This document shows, piece after piece, positions 1 through 10,087 of a stretch of DNA of 64,000 bases. Location: NCBI RefSeq assembly GCF_002127325.2, contig NC_035436.2:28919163-28983162 (forward strand), written 5' to 3'. Below the pieces are notes generated by a model, which saw nothing but the letters and a program-made list of their open reading frames with translations, was not told the origin of the DNA and ran no database searches. How positions within the stretch are numbered: position 1 is the stretch's first letter; each line of letters begins with the position of its first letter. The position numbers were made by a program, and so were the translations under genes. The stretch is from Helianthus annuus. Lineage: Eukaryota > Streptophyta > Magnoliopsida > Asterales > Asteraceae.

Positions 1-764
1 TTTTTGTATCATAAATTTTTCCACCCTTAACACTATAAATTATATACACCTTTAATTCATTTATAATTTGTTATTTAATTTAATTTTTTCTGATAATTTA
101 TGTTCGTTAACTTTTAAAAAAATAGACAGTTGTATTACTTTTTTTCAGCATTCTGATATAAATTTTATTGTAATCAAAGTTGTATTCAAATTAATGTATG
201 AATTCTAGTCGCTATAAACCAATTAATATCGAAATCCTTTTGATTTATCATGACGTTATTTTTTCCGATATATATTTTTATGGTATTTGGTTTTGACTTT
301 CAATTCAATTGAGTCGCCACTAGTCGCGATCCACGGGGATAACCCACATGTTTATATTTATCGCTCTAAAAAACTTGTGAAAATTAACTCATATAACCAA
401 TTTGCTCGAGCAAATTATCATTTACATTAATTTTGGTCTAAAACACATTGGACCATGTGTAATGGGAGTTAGGGGGATGTGAAGAGGCTTGATAACGCCC
501 TCAACACTATCCCTCTGGACGTTATACGAGCATGAAGAGAGATAGACGTTTCCAGTATAACGCCAAATGAAAAAAGGGGAAAAATGAAAAATAACGATTG
601 AAAAGACATTAAGGGAATAAGAGAAGAAAATTGGAAAATAATGACTCAAAAGCCATTAAAAGGCATTAATCATTATACATTTTTTTAAAAGGGCGTTATG
701 ATACTGATGTGATAGAAAAAAACGCCTTAAGAAACATTAACCATTACGAATTTTCTTTAACTTA
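1..764. other. AT-rich intergenic sequence, no gene seen
   Basis: I see no supported gene here. The stretch is AT-rich. From about 452 it contains ACCATGTGTAATGG followed by several AACGCC words and their complements up to about 745. This resembles the terminal word of the Harbinger-like MITE at 20226-20582 and may be a decayed member of that family, but I could not define both ends. Confidence 0.4.
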
Positions 765-825
765 TCACACAACCAAATTTTCTACTAACCATGAAAATAA
801 TAATATTCTCCTGATTTTAAATAAG

Positions 826-980
826 TTGTATATTCGAATTGCAAGTCGGTGAAATTGCTTGTGGAACAAGTGTAATAATAAGAAAAATAGTATTTTAACA
901 GATAAATTGTATATTCGAATTGCAAGTCGGTAAAATTGCTTGTGGAACAAGTGTTTAATAAAAAAAATAGTATTTTAACA
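826..980 (+). repeat. Tandem direct repeat, two ~81-bp units, upstream of YJU2-like copy 1
   Basis: Two units begin with TTGTATATTCGAATTGCAAG at 826 and 907. Each continues through GCTTGTGGAACAAGTG and TAGTATTTTAACAG. The same two-unit array is present at 17738-17905 before the second copy, so it predates the segmental duplication. It lies about 140-290 bp before the start codon and may be promoter or leader sequence. Confidence 0.8.
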
Positions 981-1117
981 GGGACATATCAAGTCGGAGT
1001 CACTTTCCAAACCCTAGTTGGATTATCTGTGCGTTTCCTTTTTCCGGCGATCTTAGCTTTTTGCGACGGTTTTCTCAGAGGTTTCCAACAGTTTGATCTG
1101 CAAACAAGAACGAAAAT

Positions 1118-1900
1118 ATGGGTGAAAGAAAGGTTATCAACAAGTATTATCCACCTGATTTTGATCCATCCAAGATTTCAAGAAACCGGAAACCTAAAAA
1201 CCAACAAATCAACATCCGCATGATGCTTCCAATGACCATTCGTTGCGTCACATGTTACAATTATATTTACAAGGGTACGAAATTTATTTCACGTAAGGAA
1301 GATGTCATTGGTGAGACATACCTAGGAATTCCCATAGTCAGATTTTACTTAAATGCACCAAGTGTGCGGCCGAGATAATAATTAAGACGGACCCACGAAA
1401 CGATGGTTATGTTATCGAAGCTGGAGCCACAGAAGCGAGGAGTATTGAGCCTCGGCAGGCTGAAGAAATACATGATCCAATGGAAGCTTTGGAGAGGCGG
1501 ACTGCTGATGCGAATAGGGAAAGACATATCCTTCATACACTTGATGAATTGAGGTCTATGAAGGCGAGGCGGGCAGATGTAAGTGTGGATGCAATGCTTG
1601 AAGCGTTTAAGGGATCAAACGCGGTACAGCAGGAAAATACGCTTGAAGGAGAGGATGAAAATGTTATAAGATCTATTTTTCGAAGGTCGAACGAATTTGT
1701 ACGAAGAATTGATGATGACGAGCTCGATGATGATATAACGAAGAAGAGGAAGGTTTCTAGAGAATTTTGTGATAAGCCAAAGGATTACTTGATGACAGTT
1801 GTTGGCAAAGCGAAAAAAAAGAGAAGAGGCGGGTGGGCGATTTGTTCTCAAGTCTTCAACAGTAAAGTTTTCTGTTTTGAAGAAATTTCCAAAAGCCTAA
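1118..1900 (+). pseudogene. YJU2/CCDC94-like splicing factor, copy 1, frame-broken
   Basis: The start ([20 protein letters not shown]) is the conserved N-terminus of the YJU2/CCDC94 (DUF572) family, which acts with the spliceosome around the first catalytic step. The distance from ATG to the expected stop is 783 bp, identical to the intact copy at 18039-18821. Two single-base changes break the frame. A base is lost near 1353, just before the second CxxC pair, giving an early stop at about 1376. A base is gained in the A-run near 1815-1821, which ends the middle frame differently. The first CxxC (IRCVTC) is present. The compensating indels mean residues between them would be read in another frame. 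It is either a young pseudogene or carries homopolymer sequencing errors; the A-run indel in particular is error-prone. I lean to pseudogene. Confidence 0.85.
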
Positions 1901-2661
1901 TCAAATTTCCTTTACTTTTTTGGTTTTCTTGGTTTAGACTTGAGATCAATGGTCTTGTGGGAACTTAAGTGATTGGTTTTGTTATGCTATGCAGATTAAT
2001 AATTAGATGAACTGTTTTGTCCTCTTTAATACTAGACATTATAAGTAAGTTTTGCAGATTAATTATTAGATGAACTGTTTTGAATTCAGTTAAGCGGTTT
2101 CACTAACCGGACAATGAATATCCCTAACTATAACGATATACAGTCATGCAAAAATAGTAATCAGTCACTATAGGGCAGAAGTTTTTTTTTATTAACCTAA
2201 ATACCACATAACCTTGCATTTGCAGGGATTTGAACGCACAACATTTTTTAGAGACGAGCATCATATAACTATTGGGCACAAGTTGAAACTCAAATGTGTG
2301 GAAATTAGAAAGTGTGAAGATTTAAATAACTGCATAACATTTAACTCTCATAATTTCACACTATCTTTCGGCCTGAAAAGTGTGTCACAAGCCAAGCCCA
2401 AAGAAACTTAACTTGGGCTAAAAAAAAGTCCTTACCCATTTAACAGAGGGGTTTTTACATAGGCTGCTTTATATTTTATAATTTAACAGAAAAAGAACAT
2501 TAATATTAATAAACAAATAAAAGAAAAAGAAAGACATAGTTCTTGAATTGGCTTCCTTGATGAGAAAGAAAAGGATGATCATCCCCTTGAAGATAATTCA
2601 AGCAACAAGTTTCAAAAACATCCAAGCAAACCTGTTAGAATTCATCAATTCTCAAGCAAAG

Positions 2662-3079
2662 GTAACTTCATTTTCAATTAATCTGTAAAGAGTTAATTAC
2701 TGTTTTCGTCCCTGTGGTTTGTCAAAAATCACTATTTCAGTCCATTAGTTTAAAAATTGCGATTTCAGTCCCTGTGGTTTCACTTTCGTAACCATTTCAG
2801 TCCCTGTGGTTTCACTTTCGTAACCATTTCAATCCATTATTCTGTTAAGTACAGGGACTGAAATGGTTACGAGGTGGACTGAAATGGTTTCGAAAGTGAA
2901 ACCACAGGGACCGAAATCGCAATTTTTAAACTAATGGACTGAAATAGTGATTTTTGACAAACCACAGGGACGAAAACAGTAATTAACTCATCTGTAAACA
3001 AATCCATACATATAAACATATGTTTGATTACTTGTAACAATAGAAGTATTTTTCATAGAACTTAATTATGGTATTCTAG
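2662..3079 (+). other. Predicted 5' UTR intron of HSP20-like gene, copy 1
   Basis: The donor is CAAAG|GTAACTT at 2661/2662 and the acceptor TATTCTAG at 3079. The same donor and acceptor are present in copy 2 (19677-19784, 108 bp). Without the MITE and its TSD copy the intron would be 109 bp, so the MITE roughly quadrupled it. This is a splice-site prediction by eye; no transcript evidence is available. Confidence 0.55.
2690..2989. mobile_element. Mutator-type MITE, 300 bp, 9-bp TSD
   Basis: The ends are near-perfect inverted repeats: GAGTTAATTACTGTTTTCG at the left and its complement at the right. They extend about 100 bp inward through words such as GGACTGAAATGGTTACGA. Directly flanking copies of ATCTGTAAA (2681-2689 and 2990-2998) form a 9-bp TSD. 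The paralogous site in copy 2 (about 19698-19707) has ATCTGTAAA once and no insert, a natural empty site. A 9-bp TSD with long inverted ends fits a Mutator-like, non-coding MITE. It sits in the 5' UTR intron of the HSP20-like gene. Confidence 0.93.
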
Positions 3080-3116
3080 TAGATATCGGAGGATCCAAAG
3101 GTCGATTAAGACGTGC

Positions 3117-3125
3117 ATGGAATGA
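3117..3125 (+). promoter_or_regulatory. Two-codon uORF overlapping the HSP20-like start codon, copy 1
   Basis: ATGGAATGA encodes Met-Glu-stop, and its TGA overlaps the main ATG at 3122-3124 in another frame. The identical nine bases occur in copy 2 at 19822-19830. If the leader starts upstream, ribosomes must leak past or reinitiate, so the uORF could reduce translation. This effect is inferred. Confidence 0.5.
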
Positions 3126-4403
3126 CAACTAGACCGAGAGTTGATGGAGCTATTCCTAAACGCAAACATCGAGCCATCACTGGCTGTGATTACGAAAATT
3201 TCAAGCCTATTTATGAATGGATACAAGAAGATGATCATGACAGTCTTCTTGTTTATCTACCTGGTAAATGTTCTTGTTTTACTTGATCAAAATTGTTACA
3301 AATGTGTGTTTTTTTTTTAATTTATTCATTGAATTTTAAAAATTGTTACTCTAACCATACAACTTTAGAACTATTCAGAATCACCAAAATATTACTTTTT
3401 TTTTTCGCAATTACTAAAAGTAATTATTTTGGAAAATACATTGATTTAGTAATGATTTTCAAAGTAAAAATCCCAAACTAAATATGAAGTTTATATTTAC
3501 TGTAACTTATGAGAGAATATTTAACCATATATGTTAAACCCTTACGTTGTGTGATTGATTTTTTTTCTTTCTTTTTTTTTTAATCTTTATTTGTGAAAAA
3601 GGGACGAACCAGGGAAATTTTATTAATCAAAAGAATAGAAAACTGATGGTTATATGCTAATAGCTCACCTAAAGACATTTTCCCATAGATACTAACCTCA
3701 AAAGTTAAAAAGGAAATCTTACATTGGGCCTAACAATTGGACTTTAAAAGCCCTATCCAATGTAATATGTGGTTGAGATTGAACCCATTATCTTGGTTAT
3801 TCAAATTTTATAATGAGACTAGAATGCTCATCGTTTATTAAGGTCACGAATACAACATCTTGATATCAAACTTTTCGGTCATTAGGTTACCTCCATTTCT
3901 TTTTTGTAGGATTCTCGAAAGAGTTTATCAAGGTTACAATAGAAAATCCAAATATTCTTCACGTTCTTGGGCAACGTCTGATTCTAGGAAACAAATGGCA
4001 TTGGTTTCATGAAGATTTCAAAGTTCCCGAAACTTGCAAAGTGAACGTAATTCGTGCCAAATTCGATGGCGGAATCCTCACCATTACCATACCTCACAAG
4101 ATCATCAATCCACCCACCATCCAAGAACCCATGAAAAGAGAAACACAAGATACAAAATCAACAAAGCCCATTTCTTCAACTTTAGCTTCCACTATTCCAT
4201 CACAGCCACCATTAAATAACCCTACAAAACCTAGCAATGAAAGTAAAAATGGTCACATGTCATTAGATCAAGCCATTGGAAGGATTAAAGACGAAAGAAA
4301 GGTGATAGTGAAGATGGGAGTGGTGGCAACGACGGTGGTGGCGGTAGCGTTGGTGGCAGTTGTGATTTATATGTTCCCTACTTTGTTGGAAATTCAAGTA
4401 TAA
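3122..4403 (+). CDS. HSP20-like protein with C-terminal membrane anchor (RTM2-like), copy 1
   Basis: There are two exons, 3122-3263 and 3910-4403, joined in phase 1 by a GT-AG intron of 646 bp. Together they give 211 residues. The N-terminal part (YENFKPIYEWIQEDD, then LLVYLPG) is the start of the alpha-crystallin/HSP20 fold seen in Arabidopsis RESTRICTED TEV MOVEMENT 2 and its relatives. Exon 2 continues the domain (about residues 48-100) with GGILTITIPHKI near its end. A Ser/Thr/Pro-rich linker follows, and then a hydrophobic segment (about residues 183-204, GVVATTVVAVALVAVVIYMF), a single-pass tail anchor. Family knowledge: RTM2 is a non-heat-induced membrane-anchored HSP20 that limits long-distance potyvirus movement in phloem. 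Most paralogues have no known role, and this protein is shorter than RTM2 itself. I infer a small membrane-tethered HSP20; a virus-restriction role is not shown. The ATG was chosen because copy 2 conserves it and because of the HSP20 alignment. Confidence 0.85.
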
Positions 4404-4823
4404 GGAATTAAGTAAAAAAGTTATGAAATTTGCGAATGGTTCACATTATAAAATTTTATTGGTGCGGTTGGATTGTATAATTTTTAATTAAAACCGGAGT
4501 TTGAAGGAAACAAAATATAAAGGAATTGAAATTTGAAAGAATTAAAACCGAGGAAATTAGCTATTTGTATGCTTGGACAATGATATGCATGTTGCATTTG
4601 ATAACATATCTTTGTCGACGATATACTAGAAATTACAGTTTCGTTAACTTTAGCTATTGGAATAGAGGTATGGTCTACCTACATTCTACATCTCAAACTC
4701 TATCAATAGCTTTGTTGTTAATGGGATTTTACTAGGTATCGTTGTTATCATATCTCTAACTTTAGCTAGCAGAAAATAAATGTTATAAATGTGGGTGACC
4801 GTAGCAAAGGGAAAACCTGGTGA

Positions 4824-5102
4824 GACCACCCATAGTGGGGGTTTTGTGGCGTTTTTTCCTTAGAAAAGCCCAACAACGCCACATAACCGCCCCCGGGGGC
4901 GTTTTTTTTTTTTTTTTTTGAAAAAAAATGGAGGAGCGTGCTTTTTTAAATGCCTTCTTCTTTTTTTTTGGCAATAACATTTTTTTGATGGTTTTTTTTT
5001 TATTTTTTATTTAATATAATGCCCCACAATGCCCACATACTGACTGGACCGCCACATGGCGTAAAATACCCAAAGGTCTTCCCACTCTCACTACACATGA
5101 TC
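4824..5102. mobile_element. PIF/Harbinger-like MITE next to duplication copy 1
   Basis: This element is related, in opposite orientation, to the one at 20226-20582. They share the end word ACCACCC(A/G)TAGTGGGGG, an interior rich in GCGTTTTTT and AACGCC, the word GATGGTTTTTTTTT, and CTGACTGGAC(C/T)G with CACATGGCG near the far end. The two ends are imperfect inverted repeats. No clean TSD is visible. It begins exactly where homology with copy 2 ends, so it either inserted at the duplication boundary or marks it. It includes long T and A runs. Confidence 0.6.
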
Positions 5103-5106
5103 ATAG

Positions 5107-6160
5107 TTAGAGATGGGCATAATACCCGGTTCCAAACCCGAACCCATAGAACCGGCCCGGAACCGGTTCCAGGTCCAACCCGATATATAGGAGAACCGGG
5201 TCCAGGTTCAGAAAAACCCGGAGGTTCTTACCCGGTTCCATATTTTTCGATAATAAACGAGTCCTACCCGGTTCTCAAACCGTACCCGGTTAATAACCGT
5301 AACCGGTTCTTTTAGTACCCGGTTCTTTCGTACTCGGTAAAAAGTTACCGTTAGAACCGGTTACTAGCCGTTAGGATCAATTTTGGGGGTTGCAAAACGC
5401 ATTAAATGCCAAATATTACCGTTGGAACCGGTTACTATCCGTTGGAATAGGCCACTAGCCGTTGTACCAAGTTACTAGCCGTTAGAACCGATTCCTATAA
5501 ATTGTTTTCAAATTTCATTTGTTTAACTCACCAACTCCTATCATTTTCGTCTACTTCTTGAAAAACTTTTCTACAATGGGTTCAAAGAACTCTAAAACCA
5601 CAAATTCTCCATCCGTCAATAATGTTCCTCAAGCTCAAACCGCTCCATATGTTGTTGGAACATTATCACATAGTCGCAATATGGAAGTATGGTGCAATTG
5701 AGACTTAGTAGAAATGAGTGACGGTTCGCGAAAGGCCCAATGCAAACATTGTGGCGCCTTGTTAAGCAAGGACTCTAATTCCACGTTAACGAAACATGCT
5801 AAAAAGTATTGTAAAGCTTTAAAAGATTTGACACCCGGTCAAGTTCAACTCTCAAAAGATGGTACGATATTCCGCTATGAACAAAAGAAAGCTCGTGATA
5901 GGATGGCGAAGTTGGTGATTCAAAAAGCGTTGTCATTTGGACACTTCGACGACCCCAATCTTACTGACGACGGTCCAAGCTTCCACGGTAGCTTCGGAAA
6001 GTGTCTTTTCTCTTAGTGGTAGGGTATTATCCATTCGAAGAACAAGACTAACATCGGAATCGCTAGAGATGGCAATTTTCCTGAAGGATCATTGGATGTC
6101 GTTGACCGTGTTCAATATAAAACGAGTCCGAATAACTTTTCTCTACTTTTAATTAGAGAC
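5107..6160 (+). mobile_element. hAT-type element, internally deleted, with ACCGG-rich subterminal repeats
   Basis: The left end looks like TAGAGATGGGCATAATACCCGG, typical of hAT ends. About 5120-5490 is packed with ACCGGTT/AACCGGT and ACCCGGTTC words. Family knowledge: hAT transposases bind short repeated subterminal motifs. A TATA-like box (CCTATAAATT, about 5495) precedes the coding remnant. The right end is uncertain; I place it near the loss of coding similarity and found no clear 8-bp TSD. Confidence 0.6.
5576..6130 (+). pseudogene. hAT transposase remnant: BED zinc finger fused to C-terminal dimerisation region
   Basis: The frame opens at ATGGGTTCAAAGAAC. It breaks at about 5700, then continues as EMSDGSRKAQCKHCGALL and STLTKHAKKYC, a BED-type zinc finger (C-x2-C and H-x4-C). 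At about 5960 the frame jumps directly to STVASESVFSLSGRVLSIRR and SLEMAIFLKDHW, the C-terminal hAT dimerisation motif of RICESLEEPER/Ac-like proteins. The several hundred residues that normally separate these, including the catalytic region, are missing. The protein could not transpose. A BED finger and a dimerisation patch without a catalytic core resemble a potential repressor, but the frameshifts make function unlikely. Confidence 0.8.
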
Positions 6161-6540
6161 TGAATAACTTGCATTTACGAATGAATTTAGTAAACAAGTT
6201 GCATTTTGTTACTGGTGTAGCAATGAGTCACCTGCTCAACATGTAAGAAGTCATCTTTTTGGCCAATTTTTGAAAATATATAATATATATTCTTTATTTG
6301 TAGTTTTACTAAAGAACCATTAGTTTTATACTTGAAGTTACCAAAATACCCTTTTAGTTAACAAACAATTTGGATGAAGTTAGAGGCGGGGAGCAAAATT
6401 GAAAAAAAAAAACATAGTAAACTATTGGAGGAAAATGGCTATTTTTAAATGACTGGGGCAAAACTGTTAAAACGACCAAACCACAATGAGCAAAATAGAA
6501 GTTTACTCTGTAAAAAGTAAAAAAAGTAAGTAGATTACAA
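6161..6540. other. Non-coding AT-rich stretch, no gene
   Basis: No coding similarity is seen. It includes words such as GGGGCAAAACTGT that resemble the minisatellite at 8940-9490, and it separates the hAT relic from the copia gag relic. Confidence 0.4.
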
Positions 6541-6549
6541 TTAAAACTA

Positions 6550-8006
6550 GAAGCATCATTTTTAGCATAGAGGGCAAAATTTTCATCACCTAGCTCATCA
6601 GGTAAGCTACTCCAGTCAACAAATCCTTGGGTGAAAAAACATTGTTGATCTGGTTGAACCACTGCTGGTGTAGCTTGTTGAGGTGCAACTTGTTGCACCT
6701 GAACCTGTGGAGCTGTGGCCTGGACATACTGTATTTGAGGAACAGTGGTTTGGACATAGTGAACAGGAACAGGGGTTGCAAGGTGTGCATAATGAGAAGT
6801 GTTTACATGAGCAACAGGGGTATATTGGGAATAATGCACAGTGGTTTGGTTATTTTGTGGTCTTGGGCTAGGGCTAGGATGGGTAATGATTGGTCCACTG
6901 GCTTAACTCCTGCACTCTCTAGCAAAATGGCCTAACCTATTACACTTGTAGCATTTTATCTTTGATTTACCCCACTTTCAAGTTCCCATGTAACCCTGAA
7001 AATTTTCTCCCTGTCCTTTTGTAAAACTTGCTGGTTCTAACACTCAGCAGTGCAAGTTGGTGCAATATGTCCATTTCCTCTAAATCAGTTGGATCAACAT
7101 GCTGGAGATCATTGAGTTCAAAGCACAGATTGTCAGAATTCTGGTTTTCTCCATTAGCTGTAAAAGCATAATTGGATGAGTAAGAATCAGAGTTGTTAAA
7201 AGCTCCACCAGCTGTTATGTCAATGTAATGATCATAACCCTGATCCTTACTACTACCAGATTCTTCCTGACCCAAAAGAGCTGTGTTGCCAAATGAATAG
7301 TCATCTGCAACCTTCCCAGACTCTTGCAACTGCTTTTTCTTGTTCAACTCCCTTTCATAGGTCAGGAGTCTATCATGAAGCTGGGTTAGGGTCAGATCTT
7401 TGAACCCAACTGAATTCTTGGTTACAAAAGCAATTGTATTCCATTTTCCAGGAAGTGACCTGAGAAACCTACCATTTTGTGTTGCATTAGAAAATTCAAC
7501 CTTAACAAGTTTTAGTTCACTTATAAGACAGCTAAATCGCTCAAACTGTTGTGTTAATGATTCACCCTTAATGTGACAAAAGGTTTCATACTGTTGGTTC
7601 AAATTTCCCTGTTATTTTCAATTACTTCTTTAGTCCACCCAAACTGTTCCTTAAGTGCATCCCACAATTCCTTGGCACTGTTACAATGTAACAGCCCAGC
7701 ATAGATCTCATTTGGTAGTGCAGATGCAACGATGCCAAATGCCTTGGCATCCAGTTCAATTTTCTGAAAATCCTTGTCAGTATAGTTCTCAATTTTCTTA
7801 GGAACCATGACTTTTAGATCCTTAGCACTCGGCACCATTGGAACATGTGGTCCAAAGATAACCGACTTCCAACATCCAGTATTCTGTTGAGCTAGGATGT
7901 GACCCATCCTTCGCTCCCAGATGTTGAATTCAGATCTGACCAACATAGGTGGTTTGAAGAGTGAACCAATGTTATTATTATTGTTATCCTGTGATTGTGA
8001 CGTCAT
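6550..8006 (-). pseudogene. Ty1/copia gag relic
   Basis: Read from 8006 leftward. The start (MTSQSQDNNNNNIGSLFKPP) is followed by LVRSEFNIWERRMGHIL and later SAKELWDALKEQFGWT, LPGKWNTIAFVTKN and LTLTQLHDRLLTYERE. These are the copia gag (UBN2-type) core. A frameshift lies near 7603. A CCHC zinc knuckle (CYKCNRLGHFARECR) is at about 6905-6960, after another stop. Beyond it is a Gln/Pro/Val-rich tail (VQATAPQVQVQQVAPQQ). No protease, integrase or reverse transcriptase follows, so the element is truncated after gag. In a live element Gag would form virus-like particles in the cytoplasm. Confidence 0.85.
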
Positions 8007-8155
8007 TTTGGTTGTTTTTCAGGCACTGAATAATCAACTTTATACGTGATTATATCTTACTCTGTTTTACAACTAAAACCGAACAATCGAGAGTATTAAT
8101 GAAATTGAGCTAAACTTTTACATCAAAATGATTGTTAGATCAAGTTTGACTGTCC

Positions 8156-8169
8156 GAGCTCTGATACCA
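8156..8169 (-). promoter_or_regulatory. Primer binding site of copia relic (initiator-Met tRNA)
   Basis: The complement reads TGGTATCAGAGCTC, the standard site complementary to the 3' end of initiator methionine tRNA. It lies one base from the LTR and on the coding strand of the gag relic. Confidence 0.85.
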
Positions 8170-8170
8170 A

Positions 8171-8882
8171 TGGTTAGGATCTGAGTTTCTTATGATTGTG
8201 TTTGTTTAACAAAAATGAAGATGAAACAGAGATAGTTGCAGCGGAAATATATGGAATAAACTTTCAACACACAATCAAAGAGAGAATAAGTTTAAGCAAA
8301 CATGCTTGACATGAAATCAAATGATTGTATTTATTACAATAGTCAATTACACAGCATACATGCACATAATCTCCCCCTCAGCCTGAGCTCACAGTGATTG
8401 TTCGTACAAAATGACTTGGTGATGAAGAGAGCTAATAGAACATTACAGGGTACTGTTCTATTTATAGTACAGAACAACCACTGAGCATCTTTTGGCTGAC
8501 GTCACCATGAAAGTGACATCTAACCTCCTAACAACCTCTAACTACTGACTATTACACCACTGATGACTAAACAACTGATTACAAATATATTACAAAGAAT
8601 AAACTAAAACTACTGCTTCTTCATTCCACTGCTATAGCTCTAGTAGTGCTTTGTGTCTTCAGCAGTACTTGAACCATATCAGAAGATTGAGCATCAGTGC
8701 TTTATCTTCAACAGTCTTTAGGGATCAGCAGTTGTTGTGAAGGGTAGTACTTAGAGGTCATTAGATGTTAGGGCCACATTCAAGGGGAAAGATCTGATGC
8801 AAAGAACTGCTTATTGTGAATCCACTGATCTGATCCAGTTTTGGCTTTATCAACTGTTCCTTTGTAGGGTTCAATCCCAACA
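8171..8882 (-). repeat. 5' LTR of the copia relic (only LTR found)
   Basis: It runs from TGGTTAGGATC on the plus strand to AATCCCAACA, giving TG..CA ends with short imperfect inversion. It abuts the primer site at 8156-8169. A minus-strand TATA box (TATAAATAG) is at 8458-8466. No partner LTR is seen to the left of the gag relic, so the 3' half of the element is gone. Confidence 0.75.
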
Positions 8883-8939
8883 AGAACACTATCATACTTT
8901 TGCTTAAGAAAAACAAAAACGATAGAAAAACAACAATTT

Positions 8940-9490
8940 TAAACTGGGGGAAAAATAAAAATTACACCGAGTCAAACAATTAAAACAAAACACTACTATA
9001 GTTTTGTGAAAAAAAAACTAAAACGATGGCATTACTGTAATTTTACACTGAGGTCAAAATCATAATTTGACTGGAAAAGCAAAGGAAAACGATGGCAAAA
9101 ATGTAAATTTAGATTGAGGGTAAAATTGTTATTTGGGTGGGTGGGAAAAATAAAACTAATGGCAAAACTGTAAATTTAAACGGGTCAAAAATGTAATTTT
9201 GAATCGAGGGCAAAATGGTAATTTTTAGTTGGGGGCGAAAGCATAATTTTATTTTGAACTGGGGGTAAAAACGTAATTTTGAACTGATAACAAAATTGAA
9301 ATTTTAAAGCGTGGAAAAAATCGTAAATTGGTTGGGCCAATGGGGGAGTGCCAGGCAGCTTCCTGACACTATTCCCTCATCTTGTGTCTGTAGTTATACA
9401 CTGGGGGCAAAATCGTAATTTTACTGGGAAAACAAACAAAAACGATGACAAAAATGTAAATTTAAATTGAGGGAAAATGGTAATTTAGCT
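8940..9490. repeat. AT-rich minisatellite, left part
   Basis: Degenerate units of about 25-35 bp centre on words such as GGCAAAATCGTAATTTT and GGGGGTAAAAACGTAATTTT. The array resumes after the gag-only LTR element at 15903-16115, showing that the element inserted within it. Parts of 9145-9340 and 15920-16110 follow the same order of units, so a higher-order duplication is also present. The word family is AT-rich with GGGG spacers and is non-coding. Confidence 0.75.
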
Positions 9491-9496
9491 AGGAGC

Positions 9497-10071
9497 TGTT
9501 GGTGCAGTCATTTGTCGTCTTCGTCTTATGTCGAGTCTCGGGTTCGTTGCGGTATGGAACAAGAATGATGTCATCATTCTTGATGATGACATCATCCTTG
9601 TGACATCATCCATTGCATCATCATCACATGAAAAGTCTACAATGTACACGTGAAAGTCAAGATGCATGAAGACTTCAAATGATAAAGGTCCAATAGGAGG
9701 TTGTCATGAGGAGGTCCAATTAAAATGCATGTTGACCGTTTGAAAGTATTGTTGTCCGTTTGAGAGTAGTGGTCGTTTGAAACCCTTCAATTTGAAGGTA
9801 ACCGTTTGAAAGGTTGTTGACCGTTTGAAGGATTTCAAACGGTAGGGTCTGTCTAGTATATATAAGGTTCAAACGGATTCATTTGTAACTCTCTGATTTC
9901 CGACGGCGAAGCTCCGTCGAAGTGTCTTTGTACTGTAAAGCTGTTACAAGATCAATAAAAAGACAATTAATAGTGAATCCAAGCTAAACGAAGACCAAAT
10001 CAATGTATTCCTCCTCTGTTCGGTCTGAGCGCTCTTCTGATCGACTCGTCAGGTCGTTTCACGATCCTACA
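9497..10071 (+). repeat. 5' LTR of gag-only element
   Basis: The U3 part carries an array of CCGTTTGAAA words in both orientations (about 9742-9880) ending at a TATA box (TATATATAAGG, 9857-9867). The R/U5 part holds AATAAAAAGAC near 9955. The dyad-rich stretch at 9560-9620 (ATGATGTCATCATTCTTGATG) also contains TGACATCATC words resembling bZIP sites. Confidence 0.9.
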
Positions 10072-10073
10072 AG

Positions 10074-10087
10074 TGGTATCAGAGCTC
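10074..10087 (+). promoter_or_regulatory. Primer binding site (initiator-Met tRNA) of gag-only element
   Basis: TGGTATCAGAGCTC lies two bases after the 5' LTR, the usual position and sequence for priming by initiator methionine tRNA. Confidence 0.9.

Larger units (their letters stand above)
824..4822 (+). repeat. Segmental duplication, copy 1 (YJU2-like + HSP20-like gene pair)
   Basis: This block is collinear with 17731-22152 over its whole length: promoter repeats, YJU2-like frame, intergenic sequence, 5' UTR intron, both HSP20 exons and 3' flank. Homology begins at the word AAGTTGTATATTCG and stops just after AAAACCTGGT. Length differences are explained mainly by private transposon insertions: one 300-bp element in this copy, elements of 357 and 268 bp in the other. 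Both copies have the same orientation, so this is a direct duplication now separated by about 13 kb of transposons. Confidence 0.93.

Noticed and set aside
5019..5315. 98-codon Pro/Gly-rich frame
   Set aside because: Translation of ACCCGGTTC subterminal repeats of the hAT remnant, not a protein gene.
9485..9667. 60-codon minus frame, repeated at 15297-15497
   Set aside because: Antisense to the LTR of the gag-only element; no coding evidence.
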